Assembly (NCBI GenBank): GCA_025266875.1
Contig: JALLLT010000038.1
Coordinates: forward strand, 62,001-126,000
Reading direction: 5' to 3'
Length of the DNA: 64,000 nt
Source: Fennellomyces sp. T-0311
Taxonomy: Eukaryota > Mucoromycota > Mucoromycetes > Mucorales > Lichtheimiaceae
The position numbers and the translations under genes are program-made. Every line of letters begins with the position of its first letter. Positions within the stretch are counted from its first letter, which is position 1. This document shows, piece after piece, positions 1 to 11,946 of this stretch. The notes under the pieces are model-generated. The model was not told the origin of the DNA. It did not search any database and saw only the letters and a program-made list of their open reading frames with translations.

Positions 1-8
1 CTTTTTCT

Positions 9-2483
9 CTAATCGATATCCATATCGTCCTTCTTAGCCTCGGTTTCCTCGGCAGGCTTCTCCTCGTTCTTCTCACCCTCAGCCATGGGGGTGTCTTCAG
101 CGGGCTTGGGTGCAGGCTTGGGCTTGTTCAAGATGGGAGTGGCGAAAGCAGCGACCGCGTTTTCTTCCTGATAAATGTTCTGCGACAAGACAATGGGGGT
201 GTCGTGCTTGGGGACCTTTTCTTGCTTGGCAAGTTGCTCATCCAACCAGCGACGTGCACGGTCGCAACGGTCGACAATGTCCTGCTTTTCCTGAGGAGGA
301 ATGTGCGAGTACTTGTCGTCCGAGCTCATCGCTTCCTGAGTGTAGCGCTGGATGGTAGCACGGAGCGAACGTTCAGCGCGAGGACGTTCTTCGGCTTCGC
401 GATAACGTTCTTGAACGGGGTTACCGATCTTCTTCAAGGCTTCGAGTTTCTCGACATAGACCGACTTGGGTTGATCATCACCCTCGTCGTAGATCCAATC
501 CACAACAGCGTTCAAATCCTGACCGAATTGATCCTTGATGGCGGGATCAATGTATTCGCTGTAAGGACCATCGATCTTGTCACGCATCTCATAGCCGTAT
601 TCCTCGAGCGAGTTCTTGGCAGCTTCGGTGGCAAAGATCAAACGATCGTTTGAAGCCATCTGGCTTTCACGCTCAGCATATTGGTCCATCAAGGCCTTGC
701 TCAAAGCCGTGGTTTGGGAAACAACAGGCAAATCGGCCTTCTTGACCAACTTTTTGATCTTCTTGGTCTCCTTCTCACCATCCTTGTTTGTCACTTCTTC
801 CTCAATCTCCTTTTCTTCGACAGTGTAGGCCGATTCAATGCTCAAGATGCCGTGAATGTTGAGTCTGACCTTGACCTTGATTTCGGAAGGACCGTCAATG
901 TTCTTGATGGTGTACTGGCCGATCCAGGGGTTGATACCGCGAGGCAATTCGGCGGGGTTGACGTACGAAGCGGTCAAGGTGAAAGGCTCCTTGCGGGAGA
1001 AGGTCAAGATCTTGGTGGATGGGATCGAGTTGTTCTTGTCAAACACCACAATCTCGGTGTCATCATCCTCGGGAGAAGGTTCCCAGGTCAACTTGATGGG
1101 GTAGGAGCAAACATCGTTGACGCGGAAGTCACGAACCTTGAAGACAGGCGACAACATGGCGCACTGCAAAGCGGCACCACGGGAGATGGCCTCGTCCTGG
1201 TTCAAGGTGGTAGAGATTTCCTTGCCCAAAACCTTGGAGATGGTGGCCTTGATGGCGGGGATACGGGTGGTGCCACCGACCAATTCAACGGCATCAATAT
1301 CTTCCACCTTGACGCCAGCGTTTTCCAAAGCTTTGTGAATGGTGTCGGCAGTGCGACCGAACAGATGCTCAGCCCATTCCTCGAAATCGGAGCGGTTGAC
1401 GATGGTCGAGACGTCGCGATCGTCCATGATGGATTCAATGTTGACGGGAGCCTGGGGGTTGGCCGACAAGACACGCTTGCAACGCTCGGCAGCGACGCGA
1501 AGACGCAAGATAGCCTTCTTGTTGGAGTACACATCAATATTGAACTTCTCCTTGAATTCGGCAGCAAGGTTGTCCATGATGACCTTGTCAAAGTCGCGAC
1601 CACCAAAGTGAAGATCGTAAGCGGCGCCACGGACGGTCAATTGACCCTTGATCAAGGAAACAACGTTGACAGAGTAGTCCGAGTGGCCAATGTCGACGAA
1701 AACGACGTTTCTGGGCTTATCCTCGGGCAAATCGACCTTGGTGATACCGTAGCCAAGGGCTGCAGCAGTCAAGTCATTGACCAAACGCAAGCAGTTCAAA
1801 CCGGCAATTTCTGCAGCGCTGAGCACGGCACGGCGCTGGATCTCAGTGAACCAACCAGGGACAGTAATGACGCAGTCAGATACGGGGATCTTGAGCTCGG
1901 CAGCAGTGGTATCTCTAAGCTTGCCAAGGTACATTGCAATCAACTGAATGTTGGAGAATGTAGCTTGCTCGCCCAAGTAGTTGACCTACAAGTAATAATT
2001 TTTTTTTCTTGTTAGAAACATGCAAAAAAAAAAGACACGTATGCTGGTAGTTCGTTACCTTGACACCGGCCATACCGTCGACATCAGCAAGTTCAACGGG
2101 GGTCAAAGCGGCCTCGACTTCTTGGATCTCGGGATCGCTGAAGGATCGACCTGCCAAACGCTTCAGATTGCCAGCAGTGTTCTTAAAGTTGCTGACTTCC
2201 TGGGTCTTTGCAGATTCACCAAGGTAACGCTGCTTGAAGCCGAACGACACGAGCGAGCTAGAAGTATGGATTAGCTTTTGAACAGTTTTGTTATGCAAAA
2301 CGAGGACTTACGGAGTGGCGCGATTTGATACTTCGTTGCAGATAACGTCGATACCACGGTTTCTGGCGACCGAGATGACGGCTTGAAGATTTCCCAAATC
2401 AAAACCCTAACAGCAAGCGGCATCAATAAACAGACGAAACACGGCGCGAGAGGAGACTGATGGGCACTTACCACGACCGACAT
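9..2483 (-). CDS. SSE1: Hsp110/Sse1-type Hsp70-family nucleotide exchange chaperone
   Basis: Exons, read right to left, are 2472-2483, 2312-2406, 2059-2257 and 9-1985, giving 760 aa. All junctions are GT-AG with matching phase. The protein opens with MSVVGFDLGN, the Hsp110 form of the Hsp70 phosphate-binding motif. It continues through an actin-like ATPase fold (about residues 1-390) with the [11 protein letters not shown] motif, then a beta domain, an acidic/lysine-rich insertion near residues 500-530 and a helical lid. The tail is Pro/Glu/Lys-rich and ends DDMDID. Hsp110 proteins act in the cytosol as nucleotide exchange factors for Hsp70 and as holdases. The length and the GFDLGN start argue for Hsp110 rather than a canonical Hsp70, and there is no EEVD end. 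The first coding exon is only 12 nt, so the start depends on splicing. Confidence 0.95.
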
Positions 2484-3381
2484 TGTTGTATATTTTGTTT
2501 AGAGCGAAGAGGTAAAAAAAGGTGTCACTTTCAATCAAATTTTTTAAGGGCTTTTTTTTGGGTCTTATACTCCAAACGCTCGCTCCGCTGCTTCTTTCAC
2601 TTTCTTACGCATTCTTTTTTATGCCATTTATATTGCATAAACCAGAGTAACCTGTATTTTCGTCGTACGCTCGTACTAATCCGCCCCCCTCCCTCCCTCC
2701 TTTGCAACCTTTCCCTCGGCACCACCCATTTGCGACCTATTTCCACTTTGCCGGGGGTTTTTCGAAAAAAAAAGTGCGGCTGGGTTACCTAGGCAACAGT
2801 TGCTGCGCAAACCCCCCGACACACACACGGGCACTTTGTCGTCCCCCTTTTCTTTTCTCCAGCCGTGGGCATTCGCGATTAGAATGGCAGCGTGCGCAAA
2901 GTTCAATAAAGAGTGTTTTGGGGTGGTACCAGGAATTGGCCTTATTTTCACGCAGCACCGAAACTCACCCCACCTCCCTTTAATTTGGTATTCGGTTTGG
3001 AAGGGGGGGGGAGGGTGACGAGAAGGGGGGAGATGTGTGGAACGACCCATTATGCATGGTGAAAAAAATACTGTTCCGATCGTACTAAAAAAATTCACTC
3101 TTCTTCCTTCCCTCATCCCAATTTCTTCTGCAGTGGCGGCGGCCGGCGGTACCCCTGCTCTCTGGTCGTGAGGCGGCTCGCGATGGAAGAAGGTAAAAAG
3201 GGCGGCCGAAGGGAAAAGGCTCTCAAAAAAGCAACACTCCATCCGTGGCCAATTTCGCCTTCCGCCTTTGAGTCGGACGGCGGCGGCAATGATGTTCAAA
3301 TTTTGCAAGCTTTCCTTTTATTTTTCCTTCCCTTTTCTTTTTCCACTCACACACATTTGAAAATCCTTGCTTTTTGTCTAA
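2484..3381. other. Divergent intergenic region between SSE1 and the PWWP gene
   Basis: This stretch must hold both promoters of the divergent pair. It is rich in homopyrimidine and homopurine runs, including C and G tracts near 2683-2700 and 3001-3035. Several open frames cross it but none has a convincing protein composition or splice link to a neighbour. I see no RNA gene. Confidence 0.6.
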
Positions 3382-4473
3382 TGCGTCAAGAAGATTATCC
3401 TCCTGGAACAATCGTTTTTGCCAAGCTGAAGGGATACCCTTGGTGGCCTGCCAGAGTAAGTTTTTTTTTGACGGTGGGAACCTGCGGTTTGGGGGAGTGC
3501 TTTGTGAGCGCGCGTGCAAGCCAGCTGAAATGCCTTTGTTAGGTCGAAGATGACAAGAGCATTCCCAGCAAAGTGTTGAAGCAGAGGGCAAACAAAACCA
3601 AAGGGCCGCTTTGGACCGTCTTTTTCTTTGGCTCAAGAGACTAGTGAGTATTTTTTTTTTGAATCGGTGGGTCATGTAACGGCAATGGGGTTCATGTGAA
3701 ATGGGCAAGAACGGTTATGGGTGTCTGTTCTACAACAGGAGGGCTGACCACTCAACTGGTGTTTCTCATAGTGGGTTTTTTGGACCTGACGCGATCAGAC
3801 CTTTCAATTCGGAAAACGTAGAACGTGACCTCAAAGCAAAGAAGTTCAAGACCAAGGACCTGGAGAATGCCGTGCGTCAGGCCTTGGATCCGTCGTTACT
3901 AGAGAAGGAGGAGCAGGAGGACGAGGATGAGGACGACGACGACGAGCAGTCTGAGGAGGAGCAGGCGGCAAAGAAGCCAAGAAGGACGAGAACGGCACGG
4001 AAAAACGCGTCAGACACCAAGAAGAAGACTGCGACGGGGGGGAGACGGGCCAAGAAGGCAAAGGAGGACGAAGAGGAGGACGATTCTGAACCTTCAAACA
4101 AGGTCAAGAGACGATCACGCAAGCTGGATGACGCGGATAAAGACATGCATGACGCGACAGACAGGAAGAAACGAGTACGTTGCATGGCGAGTTGGGGAGG
4201 AGGGAGGCCGAATGGACGCCACTCATGCTGTTTCTGTAGCGCAAATCGATATCCACAGACAAAGAGGAGCGACGGGCTAGTCCGGTGGCCAACCGCGACA
4301 ACACGGCGTCGTCGGACGATAAGCCCAAGGTGGAGGACGACCCGGCATACAAGGAAAAGAAGGAGCGAATGTACATGATGCGGCACCGGTTGCAGAAGCT
4401 GGTGTATCAGAAAAAACCGGTGGGTTGCGCGGGCGGTGTGCGGGTGGGGGTGGGGGTATGCGCTGAGCTGACA

Positions 4474-4509
<36 letters not shown>

Positions 4510-5013
4510 CGAGATCCCAAAGGACAGCTATCAAACCATATCCAAATTGCTCAAATCGGTAGAGGACTCCCACATGACGCATCGATTATTTAAGGTAAAA
4601 TTGGGTGGGTGTTGGCGCCCAACCGTGCTGATGCGTGCGTATGAAAGGATACCAAGATCGGCCAGGTTATCAAGGCAGCTGCAGTGTACCCTTACGAGGA
4701 CGATACCGAGTACAACATCCAAAAGCGCTGCCGACAGCTGATGGCCAGTTGGAGGGACATATTCCGCAACGAGGCCGAGAACAATGGCAAGGCGGCGGCC
4801 GAGGACAAGCCAGCGACGACGGAAACATCAGTAAACCACGAGCAAAAAGATACCAACCAGAGGGTTTCATTACCGGCAACACAAGAAATCAAGCCCCAGC
4901 CAATGGCAGTGGATGAACCTGCGCTGACCGCCGGAGCCACCGCCTCCAACAATTCTACTACGTCGACTACTGCATCCGCGCAAGTGGACACGGTCATGCA
5001 AGAGGCGTCTTAA
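3382..5013 (+). CDS. PWWP-domain chromatin reader with C-terminal LEDGF/TFIIS-N-like domain
   Basis: Exons are 3382-3455, 3543-3643, 3772-4174, 4240-4419, 4508-4594 and 4648-5013, all in phase (403 aa). Residues about 5-75 form a PWWP domain: PGTIVFAKLKGYPWWPAR, then WTVFFFGSRD and the GFFGPD/RPF segment. The aromatic cage that reads methylated H3K36 lies in such segments. A long acidic and Lys/Arg-rich linker (about 110-225) follows. Residues about 230-325 (RMYMMRHRLQKLV through RQLMASWRDIF) resemble the helical integrase-binding/TFIIS N-terminal fold of LEDGF and HRP2. The tail is low complexity (Ala/Thr/Ser). By family analogy it would tether transcription or elongation factors to H3K36-methylated chromatin in the nucleus. 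Yeast Pdp3 and Ioc4 are PWWP proteins but do not share this C-terminus as far as I recall. Confidence 0.85.
4477..4506 (+). repeat. (TA)15 microsatellite forming an intron 3' end
   Basis: Fifteen perfect TA units fill the 3' part of intron 4 of the PWWP gene. The last TA plus the next G makes the TAG acceptor, directly followed by the exon codon GGC. The usual pyrimidine-rich tract before the acceptor is replaced by the dinucleotide repeat. Confidence 0.9.
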
Positions 5014-8000
5014 CAAGGTTTTTTTTCGGTTGTTTTGCTTTTAAGTTACATCCTTATGTATATTGGCAGCGGGTCACCGGGGACAGTGACTTTTTTTTAC
5101 CCATTTCCTTCTCTTCTCTTTTTTTTTTCTTTTTTCTTCTTCTTCATATAAAGTCATCGACGCGTGCACATCTCTCTTAGTTGCATGAACACCGCCCGGG
5201 TCTGGATGTGATCACTGGCCCATCAAGCTGGATTTGAACCAAATTTAGACGAGCAAGCAAAACCGTGCCGCATGGCATGATCCCGCCCACCTGTCACTAA
5301 GATGAACCGCTATGCGCCAGCGCCTCAATAAATATTCCCTACGCCTTCCATTTCTCTCCTTTGCAATGCCAGCCCACAGCGTCAGCCTTTGTGGTCAGAT
5401 GCAACGATAGCTCGGTTGCCATCTCTACGCGTTTATTGACAACACTTTATCATTGTTATCAACACCGCGCTCCACTCCCGGCTTATCCGACCTTGTACCA
5501 CCAAAGTCCATCATCATATCAGGCTCCAACATACGTAATCAGAAATTGACGTAAGCACAGCATCATCATGCAACCTGCTCCGTCGCCCTGGGCTACCTCA
5601 AGACTTTACCTACGACGTTTCAATTGCCGAGGGAACATGATGAAACACTTTCGAGAAGCGCGATCCCTCGCCATACGAGCCTTCTACTGTGTTCTTTCAG
5701 ACAATTACGGACGTCAATCAAATGGCGGAAAAGTTACCAAAGCAATGTATCTTTCCACTTGGCGGCTATACCGCTCTCAGGCCATCTAAGTCTAACGATT
5801 ATGATAAGCAAGCAATTCGCTTTCAAAGGCCATTATATGCAACCCGTGAAAGTATGATTTAGTGACATGTTCCCTCATTTAATTATATGTGGTACATGAC
5901 TTTTATTTAAGCGAGTATTCTGGTCATAATTGATGCATGTGTATTTGACAAATATTTGCACGCCTGGTAATCAGATGCTCTTTCACATCTCTCAAAAACG
6001 TACAAAAAGAGAAAACAGGTCCACGATACGGTAATAAGATCTTGTCCACATAATGAGCCAGATACTCTATGCGAATATCGCTGGAGCTCCCTTAAGTATG
6101 AGCAGCGGTTCGATTGAGCTTAGTAATTACAGATCGATGAGTATATAAGCTTGTCTTGCATTCTAAAGAAGCTGCGGAACCAGAGACATCGCAGCGGAGC
6201 GAATTTCAACTACAATGAATTCCTAGCCCAAGCCTACCATCTGCAGGCAGTTCAATTCACCGGTAGCTGCTCGCTTATACGCCCAATAAAATCCTGGTCG
6301 CTCAGATGCTGGATATAGCACAACCCGAAACGCATATACTCCTACGTACGTCATCATACATATACATCGCTTCCTACTGCATTCCACATCTGAACTACAC
6401 CAATAGCCATTACAAATCTTCTATAAAATATTGTGGCTCTTCACATGGTCAATATACAGATCTGCTGTAACGAATCTTCCCAACGAATTAAATCGGTATC
6501 TTGGAAGATATATTTTATTCAATGCTCCTGCAACTAGTGTTGAAATCATTCACAACTTCTGCTAGTAGTTGATGGATACAATATCTTGATCTGTCACGTT
6601 TGGTTCAAATGTACAGTGTGAAAGTATGGGTGTCGCAAAGCGTGCGTCAAATACGACTTGCAAGTGCTGAAAAGATCGGCGTCAGCTATATACGCTTTAT
6701 TTTAGAGCAACATAGTTCATCCGCAAATTGCACGATTTCGCATATCGTTTGAGTAATCACACGATATACCATCCATATCGACCATGAAAGTAAAACACAA
6801 CTTGGAAGATCGACAAGGCGAGCCATTGTAGAATGCTTCAACGAGGACTCAGTAACGATTTTAACTACGAAATAGCATAAAACAAATAGCTAATCTTTAA
6901 AGATAGCCAGCTTTTAGTGCATACGTTCCACCTACATCTTACTTTGATAAATAAGTACACGTGTCATGAACCCCAAAGTTAGTACGTTAAAGTTGAGCAG
7001 AATATATTCAAAAAGAGAGAGTTTGATGATCGCGTTATTCCATCATGACCAGATTTTTACAACATCTGCGACCCCGATGTACTGTTCATCAAGAATGGGA
7101 TCCATTAAGAACACAATAACCTGTTATTACGGTCTTTTTTTAACAATGCTTTCACCAACAACCGGATTTAATTTCGTCGCCAAAAATTTTCTCACTCCAA
7201 GTGCTACTATACACAAAGAAGATGCGAGCGTGCTTAAATTGTCATCGTTTGACATACGTATGCGTATAAATTCTCATTATTGGGACAAGTGATTCTCAAA
7301 ATACATGAAGCGGGAAAAACTGACAATATTTGGGATCGAATAGTGCGTGACAGAGTTCAGATTCGCTCACATATCATATTCAGCAGTCAACGCAAATTGA
7401 AATGCTTGTATTTGAATCATGGGGTTGGTTTCTTGAAGTTTTGGTTGCTTTAAGGTGTAGGAATGTATCCAAGACAAAAGAAATGAAAGACGGGAAAGGT
7501 TGACAGTTAAAAAGCCCCATAGATGAAAGAGAAAGGAAAAGCGAATGCTATGATGAATGGTGCTAAAGCACAGAGACGCTTATTATAAAAACACCGGAAA
7601 TGGACTAAAGGGTCAATCCAGAAAGCTTTTCAGAATTGATCTATCGTGAACGTTGAAAATATGACAGAGTAACTAGTAAAGCTCCACAACTTTTTCGCTT
7701 TAAAGGCGACTCATGAATATCAATGATGTAACATACTGTCGAGTACATTCGATTTAAAATTCGCATATACATATCTGGTATTAATTATTGCCATTGATGT
7801 TATGTTCAACATTCAAACACGAATTATGATAGATACGGGACATCATCGTGTATTTCGGCAAATGAGAAAGAGTCTCAGTCACACCAGCTACTGCAGCTCA
7901 CTACAGAATATATGCTAATGGCAGTAAAGAAACAATACGACGATATGAAGCTAATTAACTGATTATATCGCATGCCTATTTTTCATCACCCAGAACGACA

Positions 8001-9539
8001 TCATCGTTAATGAGATTAATGTAATTATAAAAAAGAAACTTGAGCGATGTAACCAGTATTATTTTGCAAAGAATATGTGTGCTACGCCTGATATGATACC
8101 AACGCCTGAGAAAAAAGCAGTAAAGATATGTGATCTTTTAAGGTTATTTAAAAAGTGTGATCATTACACTCACACAAAGCAAAACCACCATAATTCAAAA
8201 TGAAGCGTACAGGTTTACAGTGTGATAGACTTGATTGTCTTTTGATGGCTCAGAAATCTTGTATATCACGCATCGCTAATATTAACCGTAACAAATGTAG
8301 TATGCTGCGAGAAACAAAAAGGAAAGATGGCTACCGATAGTACTGCTCACACATATAGCATGGACTGGTACTGTAGTATGAAACTAAGCCAACGGAGCAT
8401 GTGGTGCATACCTATCAGAATGCTAGTGACAGCATTGCAAGCAAGAACATTTTATAGATGTAGAGGAAATATATTCGTTCTTCTGTACTTTTAGAATAGC
8501 GCTCTTTAGTACACATCTTATTGAAACTACATAGTTGATGATGAACACTAAAGTTTCTCACTTTTGCAAAGTTCCTGATTCGGCGAAACTTTTCTCAAAT
8601 TCCTGAATAAGCGCTCAGGAGAAATAAGGAAAGGACGCATGACTGAGCAATCACAAAAATAAGCATGCGAATAGCGCCGTATGTGGCAGTGTAAGTTAAC
8701 ATGACGACTTTTTTTTTTTAAATTTGTAAGGTAACCGACAAATTACCAGAAATATGCGGGTAGAATACCTATAGGCTATAATGTGATGACAGATACGAGC
8801 GAAAAAAAATCACCGAAAAAATTTGAAAAATACATACCTCGTGCGATGTATTGTCAAGCTATGGCAACAAAAATCCACTGCTGAATTTCGTCGGTCATGC
8901 AAGGATATGATCGTCTCTTGAGCAACCGGCTCAACGATCTGATTGGCAGAATCATTAGTATAACCTCCACATCGCACCACTCAAGGATACTGCTGGACGT
9001 TTGCGCGTACTCTGTCGAAATCGCGCTGAAGCCATACGCTGATCGTGTCAAAACAGGAACTAGATTCAAGAGGTGGACACAACACCGATGTGTCACTTCC
9101 TTAAATAATAGTACTTTCTGTTAAAAGCCGCTGGAATGCCAATAGATATATAAAAAAAGGGTTTTTCGATGAAACATGTTGATATTTCAAAATTTCAAAG
9201 AGCTGAATTGTACAAAGCGGCCATCTAGCGAGTCAATTCCCACAGAAATACAGCTGTACTCAAGGAGCATAAGGCTGTATGGTTTCGAAAAAGTACGCGC
9301 ATGTCGTGTTACGGAAGTTGGATGACCCACGTACGCGTTTTTGCTCAGTGGGTTGATCAAACTTGACTTGTCATACGGTCACGTGTAGCCTTTATTTGTA
9401 TCATCTGGACCAGGCTTGGCGTCTTGTTTTCATACAGTGCCACAATGGGCTTTAGCTATGTAAAGACAAACAACAGATGGTGGCAAAAATCTTTCTTGCT
9501 TTCCTTTTTACTTTTTTTTTCTCGACACACCTCAAAGCA
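5014..9539. other. Gene-poor AT-rich region
   Basis: About 4.5 kb with no supportable gene. The PWWP gene 3' UTR signals lie at its left end and the TMEM198-like gene promoter at its right end. The longest open frames (6966-7292 plus, 8897-9124 plus) have no recognisable motif and no splice-linked partners. One protein-like but broken frame at 5570-5862 is listed separately. I found no tRNA, terminal inverted repeats or long tandem repeats by eye. Confidence 0.6.
5570..5862 (+). pseudogene. Possible degraded coding relic with two adjacent stops
   Basis: A frame opening with codons for NLLRRPGLPQDFTYD is interrupted by TGATGA near 5638-5643. It then continues through about 70 sense codons containing PYEPSTVFFQTIT and LPLGGYTALRP-like sequence (read as CIFPLGGYTALRPSK) before a TAG. 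Composition looks protein-like on both sides of the stops and no GT-AG intron can remove them. There is no start codon and I do not recognise the family. It may be chance. Confidence 0.25.
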
Positions 9540-10645
9540 ATGTTCACAGTACTGACAATAACTTTTATGATATTCCGGACGCTGCTGGCAGCACCTTTAC
9601 CACGGGCAGAAGATGGTGTCTATTATCTTCCCGACAATGCAATCGTTTTGGGTAAACAATTTTTTACAGGGCATCAATAAAAAAAATGAAAGGAAAGCGC
9701 ACATATTATTCACTACGCATGTTTCTTTTTTAAATTTTTTTTCCAAAGATGACGGTTATGAACTTTCGATCCAAGGTGTGTTGGGAGCAATCATCATTCT
9801 GATCTGCGCGTTGTTACTATGGTTCCGTGGGCTATATAGCTTTAAATTGGTGCAAGGACTTGTTGGCTTTATCACGTTGGGATTCATTGCGTGGGTTTTG
9901 TTGGCCAATTTTGAACCGGCTGGAACATTTGGTCACAACCGATGGACAATCTACCTGACTGTCCCGATTGCATGTGGGATTGTTGGAATCCTGCTAATGT
10001 CCTGTACATTACATATGTACTTGATCTTATTGGGCGGTTTGGGAGGATTGGCTGCAGGATTATGGGTCTTGGGTTGGCGAGACCACCTTAGCATTCAATC
10101 GGATTATGGACGTGCCATCTTGTTGGTTATTCTGGTCGTGGTTGGATGTACACTGGCGGCACTGGATCAATTTTTCCACATGATGGGAACGGCCATAACC
10201 GGGGCCTATATGTTGATGCTCGGCTTGGATGTGTTTTTTCATACGGGATTTACTTACTGTTTCACCGCAACATTGGATTCAAATCCACATCATGGTATAG
10301 AAGCACCACTGTCCTCAAACTTCTGATGATTTACGGAATTCTGTATAGCAACGGAGTATCGTACGACACGCGAAACGTATATTATTCAATCTGTATTGAT
10401 TGTCGCAACATTGGCCGGACTCATTGCGCAAATCTGTTTTGGAGTGGCAGTAAGTGGCGCTTTTATGAACATTTTAGATGCTTAATGACTTTTTGTGACT
10501 TTAGCTTATCCACCAGCAACATGATCAATACTTCAAGACAGACCACGTATGGGTGCCGAGGTACATGATGCCTTCTCAATACTATCCTACCACTTATCCA
10601 CGATGGTGGCCTTGGAATCGAACCTCACCTGCCGTTGTCCCGTAA
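9540..10645 (+). CDS. TMEM198/TM7S3-like (DUF4203) multi-pass membrane protein
   Basis: Exons are 9540-9651, 9749-10294, 10349-10449 and 10505-10645 (299 aa). An in-frame ATG at 9477 would add 21 residues; 9540 follows a T-rich leader and gives a normal signal peptide (MFTVLTITFMIF through LLAAPLP). About seven hydrophobic segments follow, with glycine-rich turns such as LILLGGLGGLAAG, typical of the DUF4203/TMEM198 fold. The C-terminal tail after the last helix is hydrophilic and rich in Tyr, Trp and Pro (PSQYYPTTYPRWWPW). The frame breaks at 10324 unless the 54-nt intron 10295-10348 is removed; the next exon then restores the last membrane helix (QSVLIVATLAGLIAQ). The vertebrate relative TMEM198 is linked to Wnt signalling; the fungal role is unknown. 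Confidence 0.8.
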
Positions 10646-11007
10646 CTTTTCATCATGTACTTCTTTTTTTTTTCCTACGTAATTTAATAAAATGAGGCTT
10701 CCCTTCAATGGTTGCATGTGCATTGGCTGGATAATGGCGCCATGAACAGGGTTGGCAAGATGCGGGGTATACGCGAGGGAAAGTATCAATGCGCGCTGCT
10801 CTGATAAATTGGCCGATCCAGGTGAATACTAGTAGAGTCCTCGCTCCTATCATCTAGCATTAGGGTAAAAAGGGAACCAAAGCTCTGATAAATTAAAAGA
10901 AGCTTACTAGGCGGGACCAATCCTGCGTGGCTTTTTAAAACAGTGCCAGAGAGTGTATAAAGGCAGTATATTCTCATATACTTCTTTTCTCATCAACGGC
11001 CTTAAGA
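10646..11007 (+). promoter_or_regulatory. Intergenic/promoter region with TATA box
   Basis: It contains TATAAAG at 10956-10962, about 46-52 nt upstream of the GATA-like gene start, which is a usual distance for a fungal TATA box. The left part is the 3' end of the TMEM198-like gene. Nothing else stands out. Confidence 0.55.
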
Positions 11008-11717
11008 ATGGAAAACAACACCTTCGAGCCATTTCTCACCCAAGATTACTGGGATTCTTTGGGTACGGATCCCATGTGGTTTGATCCGATGTCATGTATG
11101 GTTGTCGCGCAGATTAATTGCACGGCGTTGTACTGATAAACAGGATAATATAGCTGGTAGTGACGTCTTTCTTACGCCAGAAGAAGACATACATGATTAT
11201 GGGCTGACTTACCCCAGCAACTCGGTTGACGTAGGTTATTCCAAATCTAATTAACCGGGGATTACCGGCTGACCACTCTCCTTGCTATAGCAAAATACCG
11301 AGGCAGATGCTAAGCGTACAAAGGAAGCGACCATTTGCTTTAACTGCGAATGCACTGAAACGCCAGTGTGGCGCAGAGAAAACGGCCAGTCGATATGTAA
11401 TGCTTGCAAAATATAGTACGTTGTGACGCTTCTTTGTGTGAGAGGCACTTATTAAAACTGACAACAGTGACGGCCATCGCCGCTTCATCGTCAAGTCTGG
11501 AAACCTTCAAGAAAAAAAAGTGATACGCAAGGGACGTAAGGTTACGTGTTGTGTGTGCAACAATGGCGATGCCACATTCAACATCCCAGTTGGTAGCACA
11601 AATGGGTGCGAATATCATTGTAAGTGTTTCCTTGTTGCTTCGCATTGTGTGACAAAAAAGTGCTTATCTTGCTCACCAGGTCGGGTTTGCTACCATATTT
11701 TTGCTGCGCAACAATAA
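11008..11717 (+). CDS. Short GATA-type zinc-finger protein with a second degenerate finger
   Basis: Exons are 11008-11095, 11154-11230, 11291-11415, 11468-11619 and 11680-11717 (159 aa). The acceptor at 11153 is required, because the nearer CAG would create a stop. After an acidic, aromatic N-terminus comes a GATA finger: CFNC, TPVWRR, then CNAC, with 16 residues between the Cys pairs against the usual 17-20. About 35 residues later a second Cys array follows: CCVC, an ATFNIP segment where TPLWR would be, then CRVC with about 20 residues between pairs. The second finger spans the last intron. GATA factors bind GATA-core promoters in the nucleus. At 159 aa this is far shorter than the fungal nitrogen, iron or light GATA regulators and has no long activation domain. 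Confidence 0.75.
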
Positions 11718-11946
11718 AAAGGATAGGGGGGTGGCAGTTGCTGGTGTTCATTGTTCGGGTGTATAAAAAGAGTTACCATTTGCAGCACACCAAGACGCAG
11801 TTGACTATTTTATCCGCCAAGAAAGTTTGCGCCACAGCAGTTTACATGCAAAGCCCAATCCGAAATGGTATAATATATACAACGATTAAGTGCGGGGGCG
11901 AAAAAAAAACACCCCTTCTTCTTTTCCTTTTGTTTTCCCCTTAAAG

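Noticed and set aside
681..2015. A 444-codon plus-strand open frame opposite the Hsp110 gene
   Set aside because: It is an antisense shadow created by codon bias of the Hsp110 exon; its composition is unlike a real protein and Hsp110 homology is unambiguous.
3168..3542. Upstream extension of the PWWP protein from an ATG-like start at 3168
   Set aside because: The added sequence is low-complexity and not PWWP-like; the ATG at 3382 directly precedes the domain.
6966..7292. A 108-codon open frame in the 5-9.5 kb gap
   Set aside because: AT-driven composition, no motif, and no linked exons.
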